NCBI GenBank assembly: GCA_013399015.1 | Contig: VWZX01001675.1 | Span: 248,001-312,000, forward strand | DNA from: Galbula dea | Taxonomy: Eukaryota > Chordata > Aves > Piciformes > Galbulidae | Reading direction: 5' to 3' | DNA: 64,000 nt | In this document: piece after piece, positions 48,264 to 62,300 of the stretch | Layout: each line of letters starts with the position of its first letter | Numbering within the stretch: position 1 is the stretch's first letter | Translations under genes and position numbers: made by a program | The notes under the pieces: generated by a model | Told to the model about the DNA's origin: nothing | Seen by the model: only the letters and a program-made list of their open reading frames with translations | Databases searched by the model: none

Positions 48264-51200
48264 GTGAGTACAGCTCTGGGCAGCTGCTTGGGTGAGATGT
48301 TGGCTGATGCCTGCTTTCGTTCCTGGCTGTGGGATCAGAGGTGGTGCAGGGACACCGAGTGTTGGGTGCTGCTCTTTCAGCTCCAGTGGTGATGCCTTTC
48401 TGAGGCTGGTCCGTGGATCTGTGTTCAGATGTGTCTACATACATGGCTGTTATCCTTGGGGTTATCCTGCTAGACAGAGCTGTCAGTTTGAATAACAAAT
48501 GCTATCAAGCCTATAAGGAGATAAAAAGAAAATGCCAAAAGCCTGTGTGCTTGCAGAAAACAACACTTCTGTAAGCTCTAGTCCCATGTGTGGACTCACC
48601 ACTGCTGAGGTGCTGGAGAGGCAGTGGTGGTGGAAGCTTTGTTTTGATTGCCTGTTGGTTAGTGTTGTTGCTGTTTATGGTTGTGGAGCAGAAACCGCCT
48701 CTTCATCAGCAGGAGATGAGTTTTTTGGCCTTCAAACCAGTCTAATAACATCATGGACCAGAGCCACTGTTAAACTGCAGCCCTGGTGTATATTAACTCT
48801 ATCTTGTTTTCGATTCATCCTGTATCAAAGCCAGCTTCCCTCCCCCGCCAGCCATCATTTGTTTTCCCCTGATGTTTTGGAGATTAGTTTTTTCCCCTTC
48901 TGGCCTGTTAATTAGTTTTCCATTCCCCATCACCCACGAGCTCTCTTCTGTGAGGGATGAAGTGGTCAGTTGCTGGGCACCACCTCCCCATCCCACCCTG
49001 TGCCTCTCTGGGGGGTTTGTGGGATGGTGTGTGGTGGCTGAGCCAGGACCTGGGAGGTCCAAGCCTGGCCCCGGCACTGGACCATGTGCAGTTGTCTTGC
49101 CTCACCATGGGATGTTCCCCTGCTCCTGCTCCATCTCCTCTCTTTGGGTGCAGCCCTGCAGTCACAGAGCAGTGACAGGGTCTGTGGAGAGGCTAGATTT
49201 CATTGTGTGCACATGGTCTAAAATCAGATCAGGAGTCAGTGGTGAGGCTGATACTGAACACATAAGACGTGAGTGGGTTTCTCTCACTCTGCATGTGCGT
49301 GGCTTAGGTGTGGCTTGTCTGAGCTGGGTTTTAGAGAGTGGACAAACACTGCCAGCATGTTGGTCCATCTCCAGCTGGGCATGGCTGAGCCCTAAGACCC
49401 ACCCCAATGATGGGGTTCAGCCTGGGCCTCTCTTATGGGCTCTCTGTCCCAAGCCTGGAGGCCCATCTTCTCCCATGAGTGAATGCTCAGCTGCCTTCTG
49501 CTGGGTTTAAGCTGCTCTCAAGCTCTGAACCATGGATGGCTGGGCATTTTAAGAGCAGAAGACCATCTAAGCTGCTGAATCCCTCAGCTGCCCAGAGTGG
49601 AAGAGAGAGGGCTCTTTGCATTAAAAAGGACCCCAGAAGCCCAGGCCAGCTGCTGGGGATGAGTTTTACCCAAGAGCCCAGCTGTCTGGGGTCTGCCTTG
49701 CAGAGAGAGCCAGACCTTGGTCCTGGTACAAAGGGGCCTTTCAGTTATTTATTTGGGTTTATGCAATTTATGCCTCGAAGAAGAGCCAGGAGACAAAGTT
49801 GTAGGGGTAGGGAGGGCTCTGACTCCTTCTCCTTCTCTGTCAGCATAGACATAAAGCCCAGAGTTTCTGCCAGAGCCTGTGCCTCCTTTCTGGTTGTCTC
49901 CAGCCTCTCCATCTCCACGACCTGAGGTTGCCCTGGGCTGCTCTTAAGCAGGACCCTGTTGCAGGGTGCTCCTTCCCTTGGTCTAGAACATCCACACTGG
50001 GGTTACACTGTCTGGGTGGATGGCATCCTTCCTTGTTGCCAGTGCAAGCACAAGGAAGAATTTTGGGGAGGCTGTGTGAGGACCCTCACAGAGCCCTGTG
50101 GGTGAGTGCGGGCACATTGCCAACCCTCACCAGCTCCACTGCAGGCCTGGCCTTGCCACACCCCCTCCAAATGAAAATGTAGGTTCCCTGATGTCTGCAG
50201 CAGAGACAACACTGGTGTGAAGCCCTGCTCCCTCTTGCTCCTCAGGGTTTGGGTCACCAGAGGGATGCTCCTGTGGCACTGGATGCCCCTGGATCCCATT
50301 GGTCTGTGGCTCTCCAGTGCAAACAGCTGAGCAGGGGATGCAGGCAGCTGCCTCCAGCTGCTCTCAGTCCTGTGCTGGGATTTGCTTTCCCCCAGCTGCT
50401 GGGGTTCAGCTGCCTTGCCCTTAACCCCTCATTCTGCTGCCAAAGGTATGCAGGAGAGCGTGTTGTGCAGGAAGAGGCCGGTCGGAGGAAAACTCAGCAG
50501 TTCAGAGCAAACCACAAAGGAAAGGATTAATTATAGCACTGAACTTCATCAGGGTGTTGTGGCTGGTGGTGTGGGCTGAGCCTGCTCCAGAGCTGTGGTT
50601 CTAAAGGTGGGAGGAGGGCAAGAGGTGTCTCTATGGGACAAAAGAGCAAGAACTATTCCATCCCATCCCTGTTTCCCCTCTCCGAGTCCTCCCAGTCTCC
50701 TGCAGTCCCTGAGGAGCATTGGCTGAGCTCCTGTGGGTTTAGTATTGAGTTGGGCCATGGTGATTGGGAGACAGGACAGGGGTGCACATCATGGATGCAA
50801 TGTACCATTGCACCAGCACCTTGGGCAAAGCTGGACTTTGTGTTGCTGCTCCCCAGGTGGGACAAGGAAATACAGGGAGATGACCAAATGATGTGGAGTG
50901 CTATAGTCTCAGATGTCCAGAGCAATCTGAGCAGGGTTGGGCAGTTGGTGTAGGCAAGGGGAGAATATGCCAAGGGCAGAAAAGAGGCATAAACAATTAA
51001 AAATAAACATTAAAAAAAGGTGAGGGGAAGTGGATTTTCTGTAGAATGACATCAGGAGAGTGAGGCAATTCAACTTCATCACTCTTTTCCAGCCTTGGAC
51101 CCCTGTGGAAAGTTTTGTCTTTAGAAGTTGCTATTTTAGAGGCTCCCTTAGAGCTGAGCTAAAATAAAATAAAATAAAAAAAAGAAAATACAGAAAGCAA

Positions 51201-52001
51201 AGAAACCTTTCAGATCCACTGAGCTCCTTGTGAATGCCAAAACCCAAGGTCCTGTTGCTGTATTCTGGGGAAGCTGCAGTGAGAGCTGCAGCCTGGTGTC
51301 CTCCCAGTCAGCCTTAAGCCTCTGTCCTGCCATGAACACCCAGGGATGGAGACACAAAGCCATCCCAGCCTTGGGGCAACTCTTCTTCTGTGCTGCTGAG
51401 TGTGGGGCTGGGCTGCTTTGCTGGAGCTGGAGGTTAGAAGGATTTGGATGACTGCTAACAGAGTGGCGCTCCCTGCAATGAAGAGGCCAGGGCTAAGCAG
51501 AACTGCAGTGAGTAATGGTTTCCAGCTCTCTGAGCCATGCTGCAATTGAGCTGTACAAAGAGATTAAAGCTGGAGGGAAACATTTCCTTAAGACCAGCTG
51601 ACACATTTGGGCTAGATTATGGTAGTCTCTGTTTTGTTGTTGTTGTCGTGATTTGTAACGGGAAAGTGTCTACAGCCTGAGATACCAAACAGAGGAGCTG
51701 AGTGGGAAATGCAGAGCCCCAGCTTGTGAACCTGGCTGCCAAAAATGAGATAATCTGGAAAAGTGGAGAGCTGCAGCACCAGTGACTTGGAAGGAAGGAG
51801 CAGGAGTGTGTGTGGGGGAGAGGATCACATCTCGTGATCTGGGGACGCCACGTGCATGGCCTCCTGCCCACAGAGGGAGGGCAGCAGGGGACTGGACGCT
51901 TTCTGCTGTCCTCCTTCCACCTGGCACTCTGTCCCTGGCTCTCCAGGGAGTGGCCAGTGCACCCCGTTTCTTTTTGGGGTGTATTTTGGGCACCAAGGAT
52001 G
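48264..52001. other. SEPT9 intron after the shared exon, 5' part
   Basis: Begins with a consensus donor GTGAGTA. No exon seen. A (AAAAT)n low-complexity run lies at 51161-51182. Confidence 0.6.
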
Positions 52002-52205
52002 TCATAGAATCGTTTTGGTTGGAAGAGAACTTTAAGTCCATCAAGTCCAAGTTTTAACCAGCACTGCCAGGTCACTACTAAACCATGTCCCTCAGTAACA
52101 CATCAACATGTCTTCTGAATCCCTCCAGGGATGATGACTTGACCACTGCCCTAGGCAGCCTCTTTCAGGGCTTGACAATCCTGCTTTACAATGTCAGGAA
52201 GGAAG
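52002..52205 (-). mobile_element. CR1 LINE fragment, 3' end, antisense
   Basis: Begins TCATAGAATCG, the reverse complement of the CR1 tail, followed by 'ttggttggaagagaacttta', 'aaaccatgtccctcagtaac' and 'ccctaggcagcctctttcag'. About 200 bases, truncated, diverged. Confidence 0.9.
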
Positions 52206-55200
52206 CCAGGTGATGTAGATGTGACAGTACTTCTGCTGCACATCTTTGCCCCCCAGGAATGCTGTTCCTGAGCTCATTACATGGTGTTCAGCTCTGGTCA
52301 CGTTAGCATTCACATGTCCCCTTTTGTGTGGCTGTGTGGTCACAGTTTATATGGATGCCATCACGGTGGTGATGCTATGTGGGTGCTCCAGCCATGCAGG
52401 ATACACTGTGGGTAGCAGCCTGGGTGCCCCCAGCCTCCAGCACAGGCAAGCCAGACCCAGATGCCATCACATGGAGAATTCCTTTGTGCTGTTGGAAGTC
52501 CCTGAGGGACTCTAGGAAAAGCAGTGATCTTCCCAGTGGAGATTTGTTATGTGAAGGAATAGCTTCCCATAGGAAATGTTATAGTTCCCACTTCCCTTCC
52601 ATGCCTCGTGTCATTTGAGACCAGGAGAGGATGAACCTGTGGATGCTGAGCTTCAGGGTCCTCCTGGCACTGGCCTTAATGACCTGGCAAGTCTCTTCCA
52701 TCGCTAGGTTGGGTCTGTGAGCTAGATTGTGCACCAGTGTCATTGCTTCCTGAACTTTGCAGTAAGCATCTGAGGCTAAACATGTCTCTGTAGAAGTCAA
52801 AGCCTCCTGTTCCAGGCAGAAGATGGCCAACTGCATGGCACATGAGAGTGTCAGCTCTCTGCAGGCTCATTGAGACTGTGCTCATTGTATTGGGGTGGGA
52901 GCCCTGTGCAGCTGCAGGATTCTCCTGGTCCTACACTTCTGTGGCAGCTGCTGCCTTCCAGGCAGCCCCTGAGCAGAGAGGGGCCTTAGCTGGGCTGAGA
53001 AACATGGGTGAGTGCTTCTGCCTGCCCTTGGATTTCCATACATGTGAGTGACATGGGAAGGTGCTGGAAGATGGCTGAGGGTGGTGTGTTCAAAGCAAAG
53101 CCAAGAGTTTCTCTGTTTATCTTCTGGTATCTGCACGTCTGGAGCCCATGGCAGTCGTGCTGGGGAACAGGCTCCCCACCCAGCAACTCCTTTGGCATCT
53201 TCAAGCTTTCTTATATTTAGGCTAATCATCCTACAGGCTGATAAGGCAAATAAAATCTGTTATCTTGACGAAGATAAAACAAAGAGTTTGCTTTGATCTC
53301 CTGCAGTAAGGGCTGGCCACTGGTTTTGTGACTTCTCTGCTGTCTGCAGGGGGAGGGAGGCGATGGCAATGGTGATGAACTTTCTGAGTTAAGAAATCAT
53401 TTTCTTCTAAACTATTTCTAGACCTCTGTCCCTGCCTGAGATGTTTCTGTTGGCCAGTAGTTGAAGGGACACCATAGACTGGGTATGGTGCCAACTCTAT
53501 AAACTGTGTAAGAGGACTTGAGGATCTGAATTGAGATTTTAGAGAGATAACTTTGTTTTGAGAAGATCAAACGTTGTGAGCAAGAAAGATAACTTGAGAG
53601 CAAGCCAGTTGTGTTCTTTACCCCTCCAGCAAACAAATAGGCACAGAGACACTTCTATATTATCCAAGATGCTGTGATGAAGCTGAAGTGAATGTGGCTA
53701 TAAATGGAAGAAGCAGCTGGTCTTGGATTGCAGCCTGTGCTTAGACTTCTTTGGGTCCAATTTTTCTTACATCTGTTACAGGTTTTGAAGGAGGCACTTG
53801 GGGAGAGGGCTGCTTTTCTTTGGGTTAGTTGAATTTGGGCCATTAATTTTATTGGTTTTCTGCATAGGAGTTCCCTGGATTTCTGTAGAGTCACATGCAC
53901 AAGTGTTTCACTCTCTTGAATTCTTTTGGTGTATTTTGGCATTGGCAGTAGTACTGGACATCTTGAGAGATAAAGCTGGACTGAAGAGTCTGGGGCAAAA
54001 CATTTTGCAAACAGAAAAGAACTTTGCAGATGTTTATGTATTTGTGAAAACCACATAATTTTAACAAGCCAGCCAGGGTTGCTGTGCCAGCTCAGGAGTG
54101 ACAGCATGTGGGTTTTTGGTTACTTGGCTCCTCCTTGGCTGGTATTGTCTGCAGTTTATTCTGGGTGGAAGCAGGGGGTTGGTTTTTGCACAACAAAGGC
54201 AATTTGTACAGCAGGAATGAAGAATAACTGAAACAAAGCATCTTGCAACACCTTGAAGTTCATAGGTTATTAATGCTCTAGCAAACATGAGTATAACCTT
54301 GGGTTTATATTTAGTTTTTCAACCCAAGAGACAGTGTCCAAATTACATCTCAGCTGGGTAGTCTTACCAGCCCCTGGGTGTTCTCTGAATTCTGGATCTG
54401 GAGAGGGTTCCTGTGGTGCACCTCTAGCATGATCCCTGGCTGGTGTTTCTAAGGAGTCCAAGGAGAGTTGAACACCTACTTCCTTTTGTCTCTTCTAACC
54501 TTTGTGAGTTCAACCTTTGTCCATCTATGAGCAAGACCTTTGCAGGGAATGCTTCAAATAGATCCCTTACACATGGCTTCATCCATACGTTCTGCATGGT
54601 GTTCACCTCCTCCCACTTGAGATGTCTACACTCGAGCTAATCATCTGGATGTCTCCCTTAGACTGGTGTGAATTGCGTCCTCAGAGGGTTTATTGTTCTC
54701 TGCTGAATGTAAAGAGGGCCATATACAACTAGCTGAGTTGGAGGTGTCTCCATTTGGGTGAGGCAGATTTTATCCTCCGGTATTATTTCCAGAGTCAAAG
54801 AGATGGAGTGGAAAAAGGATGTTACAGCAGGAGAGAACTGTGCAAGCCACTAATGCCTTGTTATCAGTAATGCTTGAGATTCCCCCAGCAAACCTGGTCC
54901 CCTGGTGTCAGGTTGTTCTGCAAACAGGTCACTGTGGACAATCATTTACTTAAGTGCACAGGTCAGACTGTCTTTGATGCTTATCGATAGTACTTTAACT
55001 TTTAATGAGGGCTCTGTCTTCTCCCCTCTCCTTCTCTCTTGCTGTGCATGGAGTGGGACAGACATTCCTTCCCTCTCTCAAAGAAAAGCTCAGTTTGGGG
55101 AGATCTCAGGGGAAGAAGATTAGATGGGAATCCAAAAGGGTATGGTGCCTAGAAGGAGAGGGCAGTGATAAAAGTTAATGATACATAAGCTCTTGAGAGG

Positions 55201-58200
55201 AGCTGTCTCAGTTATGGCAGCTCACAAGTCTTAAATTGTAGGGCATGGCTTCAGCTCCAGTCTGAATGTGCCTGGGGCATATTTAGTTTGTGACATATAG
55301 ATCTGGAAAGACATCACTGGTACTGCCCTTCCCAGCTTGGGCTGGAGCCCCTGCCTGTGTTTGCTTTCTGTGTCTGTTATGACTCTGGATGGGAATTTTT
55401 GTTTGTTTTGCTTGTTACTTGCTGTGATCTGGGAGGCTGTGCTGTGTTCTGCTGATGCACCAAAGTGCTGGTGTCCTCTGAAGCCTTCTCTGCAGCTCTG
55501 GTAGATGGAGATACAGGATAGGTCCCTGGCTACAGTACCTGAAGCTATGAATGTGCAGGTAAGGTGTAGAGGTTGCTGTCCATCACATGCATGACATACT
55601 TGGGGTGTTCATGGGCAACTCACTCCTGTCCATAGTGGAAAAAAGTTCAGGGACTGAGAGCCAAAAGAACACTTAGAAGATGACAAGAGGCTGAGTGGCA
55701 GGAGAGCCTGGTCAGGATCATGCCTTTGCTGTTTGCTTGCTTGTTGTCCTGGGCAAATCCCTCTACCCTCTCCCATTTCTCATTCTGTAACAAGGAGCTG
55801 GTGAACATGTCAGGATGCCTCAGGCTTGGTCCTTGCATTGAGTCCTTTCAGCTGGGGATAAGGGAACTGCTGGGGCTGCTCACAGTTGCACAGCAGGGTC
55901 TTGCAGGATTGGAGAAGCTGCTCTGGCCAACTTACTGGAGTGGCTCTAGAAAGAGAGGTCTTCAGCTGTCCAGGAGGAGGAGGAGAGTATCAGATGGTTT
56001 CTGTATCTAAACCTTCTCTAGTCTACTCTGCTCTTCATTCTGCTTTCTCCTAAGTTGGATGAACCTGTAGTTTGGAAGGGGGGAAAAAAATCATCTGTAG
56101 GCCAGGCTTTGGATGTGTGGGGAGCAGGTGGGATGGATGCTGCCTCCTGATATATGAGTGATGGAGACTGCTGACATTGAAGGAGGTGGAGCAGGCACTG
56201 GCGGGGTGTTTGAATGGTCTGTGCCACATTTCCTTCTCCCTTGCTTCCATCTTGTGCAGATAGGAAGGAGGATGGAGATTACCTTGGACTTGTCCAGATT
56301 TGTCCTGGGAAAAAGGAATAGATCTGAGCAGCCTTTCTGATAAAACATAATTGTTTAGACAAACTCTGGCTGAACTCGCTTCCTCCTGCAGCCCAACATG
56401 CAGATAAATGGGATGGAAGTGGGAGGCTGAGTTGACAGGCTGCTGAGGCCCTCCCAGGGGTCACACCGCCCCCAGGATCTCCTGTCTACCCAGTTTGGTG
56501 GCCTTGGAGAAGATGAGAGGACACAGCTGGGTGCTGAGGATGATGCCCACCCTTTAGGTAGTTCAGTGCTCTGAGAGGTAAAGGAGACATTGATAATGCA
56601 GCACATTAGTGCTGGGAGCAGGGAGATGTGGGTGGTCCTGAAGGGCAGCATTAGGTCCATCATGGTTCATCTGCAGAGGGTGGACCTTGGTTGTGTGTTG
56701 CTCTGTGCCATGTGGGAGGTGAATTTCCTCCAGCTATGCTCTCTCCAAACCTGGTGGTCCTGGGTGTAAGGTGGATGGGCAGAGCTGTGCCCTAGAGAGA
56801 TTCCTGTTTGGACTGGAAATGATGAGACAAGCAGGACTTGGGTGGGAAGGATGTGGCCACAGGAGAGGTGTTGTCATGCTCTGGGTGGCTCCTACTGAGG
56901 TCTTCAGGGGTGGTATTGTGGAGTCAGATGAAAATTGAGATCCTGCCATAATGCTGATGTTCCTCTCACCGTCCCTCAGTAATATGGTCCTCCTTGCCCT
57001 ACTTTGTGTAGTAAATAAAAGTTTATTTACAGTCCAGGAATTCACACCCTGAGGTTGGGAGGTGAAGGGTTTCTGCAGGGCCCTGGAGGAGCTCTGGGGT
57101 TTCCTCTCTGCTTTGTGGCTTTGGTTCCTGGGCAGAAAAGTCTTGCAAAGTTGCAGTTCTCTGGGTGAGAGCTCAGGAGAGCAGAGACCTTTGCATGGGC
57201 CCTGGGGCTCAGCTTTGTTTCCCTGTAACAAGGCCACATGTCTGTGCATGTCACCTGGAGAAGAGCCGAGAGGAGATAACTAGCACTCATATGTGACACA
57301 TGGGCTGGAGCAGCCAAGAACAGCAGCAGGTGATGGGCTGCCATCCATCTGCCTCCCTCCTTGGCCTCCCAAGAGCCCACGTTTGTGTTGGACCTTGGGG
57401 AATTTGTTTTCTTCTGTTGGGGCTGAAGCTAGTGCTGGTGTCACCCTGCTCTTCATGCCCCAGGGCTCTCCATCACCATCTAGCACCTCCCCGTCAATGC
57501 CTGGGCAAATCTCTGAAGCTTAGACAGTGCAGTAAAACCAGCTCCTTATTTAAATCCCCATTTGGTTAGAGAGGAAAACAGTGAGGAGCATGGGTTGTGA
57601 AGGAGAGGAGGAAGAAGAGGAGAACCTGGCTCTGCTGCCCTCCTGGCCCCATGGCTCCTATCTGCACCTCTTTCATGAAGCCATTGCAGTAGCAGAGGGG
57701 ATCCTTGGGCTTGTACTGCTGGCTTTGTCTGTCCTTAGCTTCAGAGCAAGAGGAAAGCAGAGTGATACCTCCCTCCTCTTCCTAGGTGTGCCTGCTCAGC
57801 ACAGGCTCCAGCCCAAAGTCTGTAATCTCAGTCCTGTTCTGTCCAAAACCCCTGGGCAGCATGACCAGGGTCCTCCTTTCTGGAAGAGGACAGGATGCTG
57901 TGCAGGGCTGCACCCTTCAGCTGCAAGCCTGACCTGGGGCTGATGGAGGGAGAATGGGGCTGAGCAGAGCAGTGACTGCTCCTTCCTCAGAAGGTGATGT
58001 AAGGGCTGAGCTCTGCTGTCCTCTGCCTGAAACTGCTCTGTGGAGCTTCAGAGAATGACCTTTGGCTTGCCCTCTGCTCAGAGGAGTAGGAAAGATCTCT
58101 TTGGGGTTCTTTCAGCCCATTTGTGGGGCAGTCTATGGGATGCTCATTTGAAGAGCAAGCAAACCAAAGCCATTGTTTGGGCTCCACTGAACGAGCAAAG

Positions 58201-59173
58201 CTGGGAAAGCCTCAAATCATGGGCTGCAGAGATGAGAGGGGACACGGCTGTGGCTTCCTGCTGGGAGCAGAGCTGTGTCCCTTGGGAAGGACACTGAGAA
58301 CATTGGTTTGAGTTTCTGCTTTTCCTTCTCATTTTTAAACATGCAAAATTAATTTTTCTCTGGTATTGCCTGCAGCAATATTTATTTTCCTGCTCTGCAG
58401 CGTCGGGGGCTGGGGAGGTTTCACAAACTGAATTTCCCCTCGACAAGCTCCTCCTCTGATTTCGCACTTCCAGCTGCCAGGCTTGGTTTAAAACAGCTTG
58501 CACCGAGGCTGGAAATATTTAAAGGGCAGAGCAGTGCCTTACAGGAAATGGCTTAAGCTTCCTGCTCCCAAGATGGTGTGAGTGTTAAAACAGAACTGGA
58601 GAAATATTAGACATCCTACATCCGGCACAGCAGAGGAGAGCGACCCTTGGGGTGATGGGATAGAAAAGCTGTACCTCCCACTCCCCCAGGTTGAGGGGCC
58701 CTGCCTGTACCCCCCCAGACCCTTCCAGCCCCAACTTTGTAGGGGGAAAAAATGGGCAAATCGTTTCCTGCTCCACTGGTCTTTGCTGTGGTTTTGGTTT
58801 TGTAGGAAATGTGTGGGGAGAGCTGGTCAAAGGTGGGGGTCAAAGTGTCAGCCGAGTAAATTACCATCAGAAGAGGAGAGTTGGGAAAGCTCTGGTTTGG
58901 ATGAAAATGTTTGCTACCAGTTTATCTGCCACCTTCCAGCCCGAAGGGAAAGGCAAAAGTCTAAAATAGATGATCAGGATCTGAGTCAGTCCCATTTGTT
59001 TGAGGCCGGAGCAGGACCTTCCACATCTGTCAGCGGAAACCACGCTGAGTTATTGGTTTAATCAGAGGCAACTTCACTCTTTCAGCTTTTCCCACTTCGT
59101 GCTGGCTGAGCACCATCTACCTGGCCAGGCAGGGAATAGCAGCTGGCTCTCTGCCCGGGACACAGGCTCTTAC
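52206..59173. other. SEPT9 intron, no gene seen
   Basis: About 7 kb without a recognisable exon, RNA gene or transposon. Confidence 0.55.
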
Positions 59174-59382
59174 TAGGATAGTTTAGGTTGGAGGGGACCT
59201 TTCAAGGGCATCTAGTCCAAACCCCCTGCAGTCAGCAGGGACATCCCCAAGTAGATCAAGTTGTTCAGAGCTCCAACCAACCTGAGCTGGGATGGTTCCA
59301 GGGATGGGACATCTCTCCCCTCTCTGGGCAACCTGGGCCAGTGTCTCACCACCCTCAGTGAGAAACATTTCTTCCTTAAATT
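59174..59382 (-). mobile_element. CR1 LINE fragment, 3' end, antisense
   Basis: Begins TAGGATAGTTTAGGTTGGAGG and continues 'catctagtccaaaccccctg', 'cagggacatccccaagtag' and 'gggcaacctgggccagtgtc', the reverse complement of the CR1 3' region. The wording matches the sense copy at 12700-12880. About 210 bases, truncated; its terminal tail repeat has been lost. Confidence 0.9.
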
Positions 59383-62300
59383 ACACAAGGGTAGAAGAGA
59401 AATGAGAATATTTGTGTGCAGGCAGTGAGGAGGAGAGGGCAGTTGTTCTGTGGAGCTCCTCACTGGTGCTCTCTCATGGCTGTCACATCTTCAGATATAA
59501 TTCAGCCTGTTGGGGATTACTGCCCCATCATGGAAAGCTTCTCCAGAGCCTGCCTTGTTGGATGGAGCATGGAGATTTAGGAAATTTTGTTCAAAATGTT
59601 ATCACCTGGCTAAAAAATACTTATACTGAGCCCCCTCTTGCAGTGGAGGAATGAGGTGGGAGCTGCAGGCAGAGCAAGCAGGATATGGTTTGGAGCTTTT
59701 ATCTGCAGCATCTTGGGCTGGTCTGAGCTCACTTGAACTGACTTCCTCCTAACAGACACTGAGAATCATAAAACTGCTCATAATGGAAGGAAAATGAGAC
59801 CTCTTACACTCCTACTGGGACCTGAGTCACTTTGTGAGGTGTTGTTCCAGCTCCAGGAGCAGAAGCAGAGTGTGTGGGTGCCCTCTTGGGTGGGTTTACC
59901 ATGAATGAAGCAATATGCTGTGCTCTGAACTTGACCCCTTAGTTTTCCTGCACCATTTCATGTGGGGTGTTGGGAGCCCTGGGCTGCTCTGCAGCAGTGA
60001 GGATCAGGAGAGGGTAAATCCCACTCTCAGCTAGCAGCTCTGTGCCTGGGGAGATTGGGAAGGGACCTTGCTGATGCTCATCTTTCATCCATGGCACATA
60101 ACACCACTAAACCCTGAGCAGAGCAGCCCTTGGGACTTGGGATTTGGCTACTCACACCCTGTTTATTTTCCTAGGTTTTTCCAAGGAATGCTTTTCCCCA
60201 GGAAAGCTTTGGCCACAAACTTGGAGGAGGGGAAGATGAGGATGGTTTAAATCCCCAAAGCAGTTACAGCTGGCTGAAAGCTGTGTGTGCAGCCCTGTGA
60301 TACATCAGTGGTGACCACTGCTCTTGCACAATGCTCTGGGGCTGGTTAAAGCTGGGGGAGGGGGGAGGGTGATGTGACCCACCCCTGGTCCAGATATTGC
60401 TTCATGCTGGCAGGGCAAGAGTGGAGGTGGTGGCTGTGTGGGGGCTGCAGGGTCAGAGGTGCAGATGCTCTCTTTGTTTTAGGGAAGAAATAGAGTTATT
60501 TTCCTCAGAGTCATCCCCATTTGCCACGTGGCTACAACACTGTGCAGGGACCAGGAAGGTGGCCACACAGAACAGGGAGTGGATGAAAAGTCAAACTGTC
60601 CCAAATGGTGCTGGCTCAAAGCTGCTGCCCTGCTAGCCCTGTCCTGGAGCAAAACCTTTCAGATGGAGCTTGTGAAGCAGATCCCTGCATGGCATCCTGG
60701 GGTCTATGGGGCTCCAGGTGCCCTCGGGGAGGGCAGTTGAGGAGCAGCAGTTCATCAGAAAAGGAAGCATCCTTCCAGAGTAGTGTTCTGGAGCCCTGCA
60801 GGCAGTTCAGCATCCCCAGCGTCTGCTGAGCAGCTGTGGTGAAAGTGTGGGGCTGCAGGAAGGAGCAAATGCCTCTGTGTAAATCGCTGTGAGCTTGATT
60901 TATTTTTCCTTCTTCTTGTTGCTGACCTCTGGGGTTCTCCTCCCAGCCCTTCCCTCTGTGTGCCTGCGGGGCAGCGTGTCCCCGTGCAGGACATGCCCTC
61001 CTTCCCACGGCTCCCACAGAGGGATGCAGAGCCCTGGGGCTGCAGCAGTGGGAGAGGCAGGGAAAGGTTTGGGAAGAGGATTTTGAAAAGGCTCTGTGTG
61101 GGGCAGAGGGCAGTGCTTGTCTCACTGGGCCACAGGTCCATGGGGAGGCCAAAGCTGCTTGTTCATTGTGGGAAAGCTGAAATGAATGGGCAGTTTGGGG
61201 CCCAAGGAAAGAGTTTAGCAAGTCACTGTCAGACCCTGGCTCCTGCCTTGCCCAGATGATGTGCCCACAGGGGAGTGGGATGGGATGGGGAGGGTAGGGA
61301 CATCTGTTCTGCATCCAGTAGAGTGGGGCTGCACTAGACCTTCCTGTGGTCCCCAAAGACTCAACCCAGCAGGAGAAGGACCAATAGAGCTTGGCCTGGC
61401 CAAGCTGTTGGAAGTTGGTGCTCCTTAGTCCTCAAACACACAACCTGTGAGATGGAAGGAGAAGAGACAGGTATTTTCATGCCTTGACTTTGCATTCCTG
61501 TTTCTCTTACCTTAGGCTTTACTTATTTCCTGATCCTGGCAACCTAGAGGGCTGTTAAAATAATTATTTTAAGGGTGCTTTCCAGAAGCTCCAAGGTCTC
61601 TGTGCTGGGGCTCTGTGAAGAATTTGGTGGGACGTGGCTGCAGGTCCCTGTTCACCAGTGCACAGAGTGAAGGAAGGATGCTGAGCTGTGAAGTTTTTGA
61701 CTCTTCTCCTACTCACAGGAACCCTCTGCTGGAGCTGAGATGCCTCATGCATCGTTTGGGTGGAGGTCTTGCCAGCAAATGAGTTACCAGGACTTTAAAA
61801 GACCACAGGAGCTTTGTGGTGGCTTCCTCTCCCAAGCCTTCTCTCCAGCAGTGTTGTTTCCTAAAATTCTCTCCCCTCACATGGTGAAGCTGATTTATAA
61901 CAGGGTTAGAGGAACTTGAGTTGTCTGGTGTCGTGGCAGGATGTGGCTTTCTTTGGGTAGAATGCTTTCCCTCAGTGAGGTTGGAGGCACAGCTGATTTC
62001 CCCATTGCTCTTCATCTAAGTTTGCTCTTCAGCCCTTGCTTGAATGATCCCAGACTATGGATCTGGGGGTCTGCTCTTGGAGCTCTCAGTGATGCTTTTC
62101 CTTCAGGACCAAAACCATGACTGATAGTTGCTGACCTAAGAGTGCTTCTGGTGCCACAGGGATGTTGGGGGAGCCTTGGCCTCCATTGACATGCTGAAGT
62201 TGACAGTGCTCTCTGCTCTTGGCTACAAAAGGGTGTCAGAAAGAAGAGCTGTATCCTGCAGAACAAAAAACCTCAAACCTAACAGGGGCTGTGACCTTTA

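Noticed and set aside
48872..49510. Plus-strand open frame of 212 codons shortly after the shared SEPT9 exon
   Set aside because: No similarity to septin-9 or any other family I know. The next SEPT9 exon should lead into the linker and P-loop, which are absent.
60616..61356. Minus-strand open frame of 246 codons, the longest in the window
   Set aside because: No recognisable domain, composition typical of GC-rich intron, no splice or promoter context, and it sits inside the SEPT9 intron. Most likely chance.
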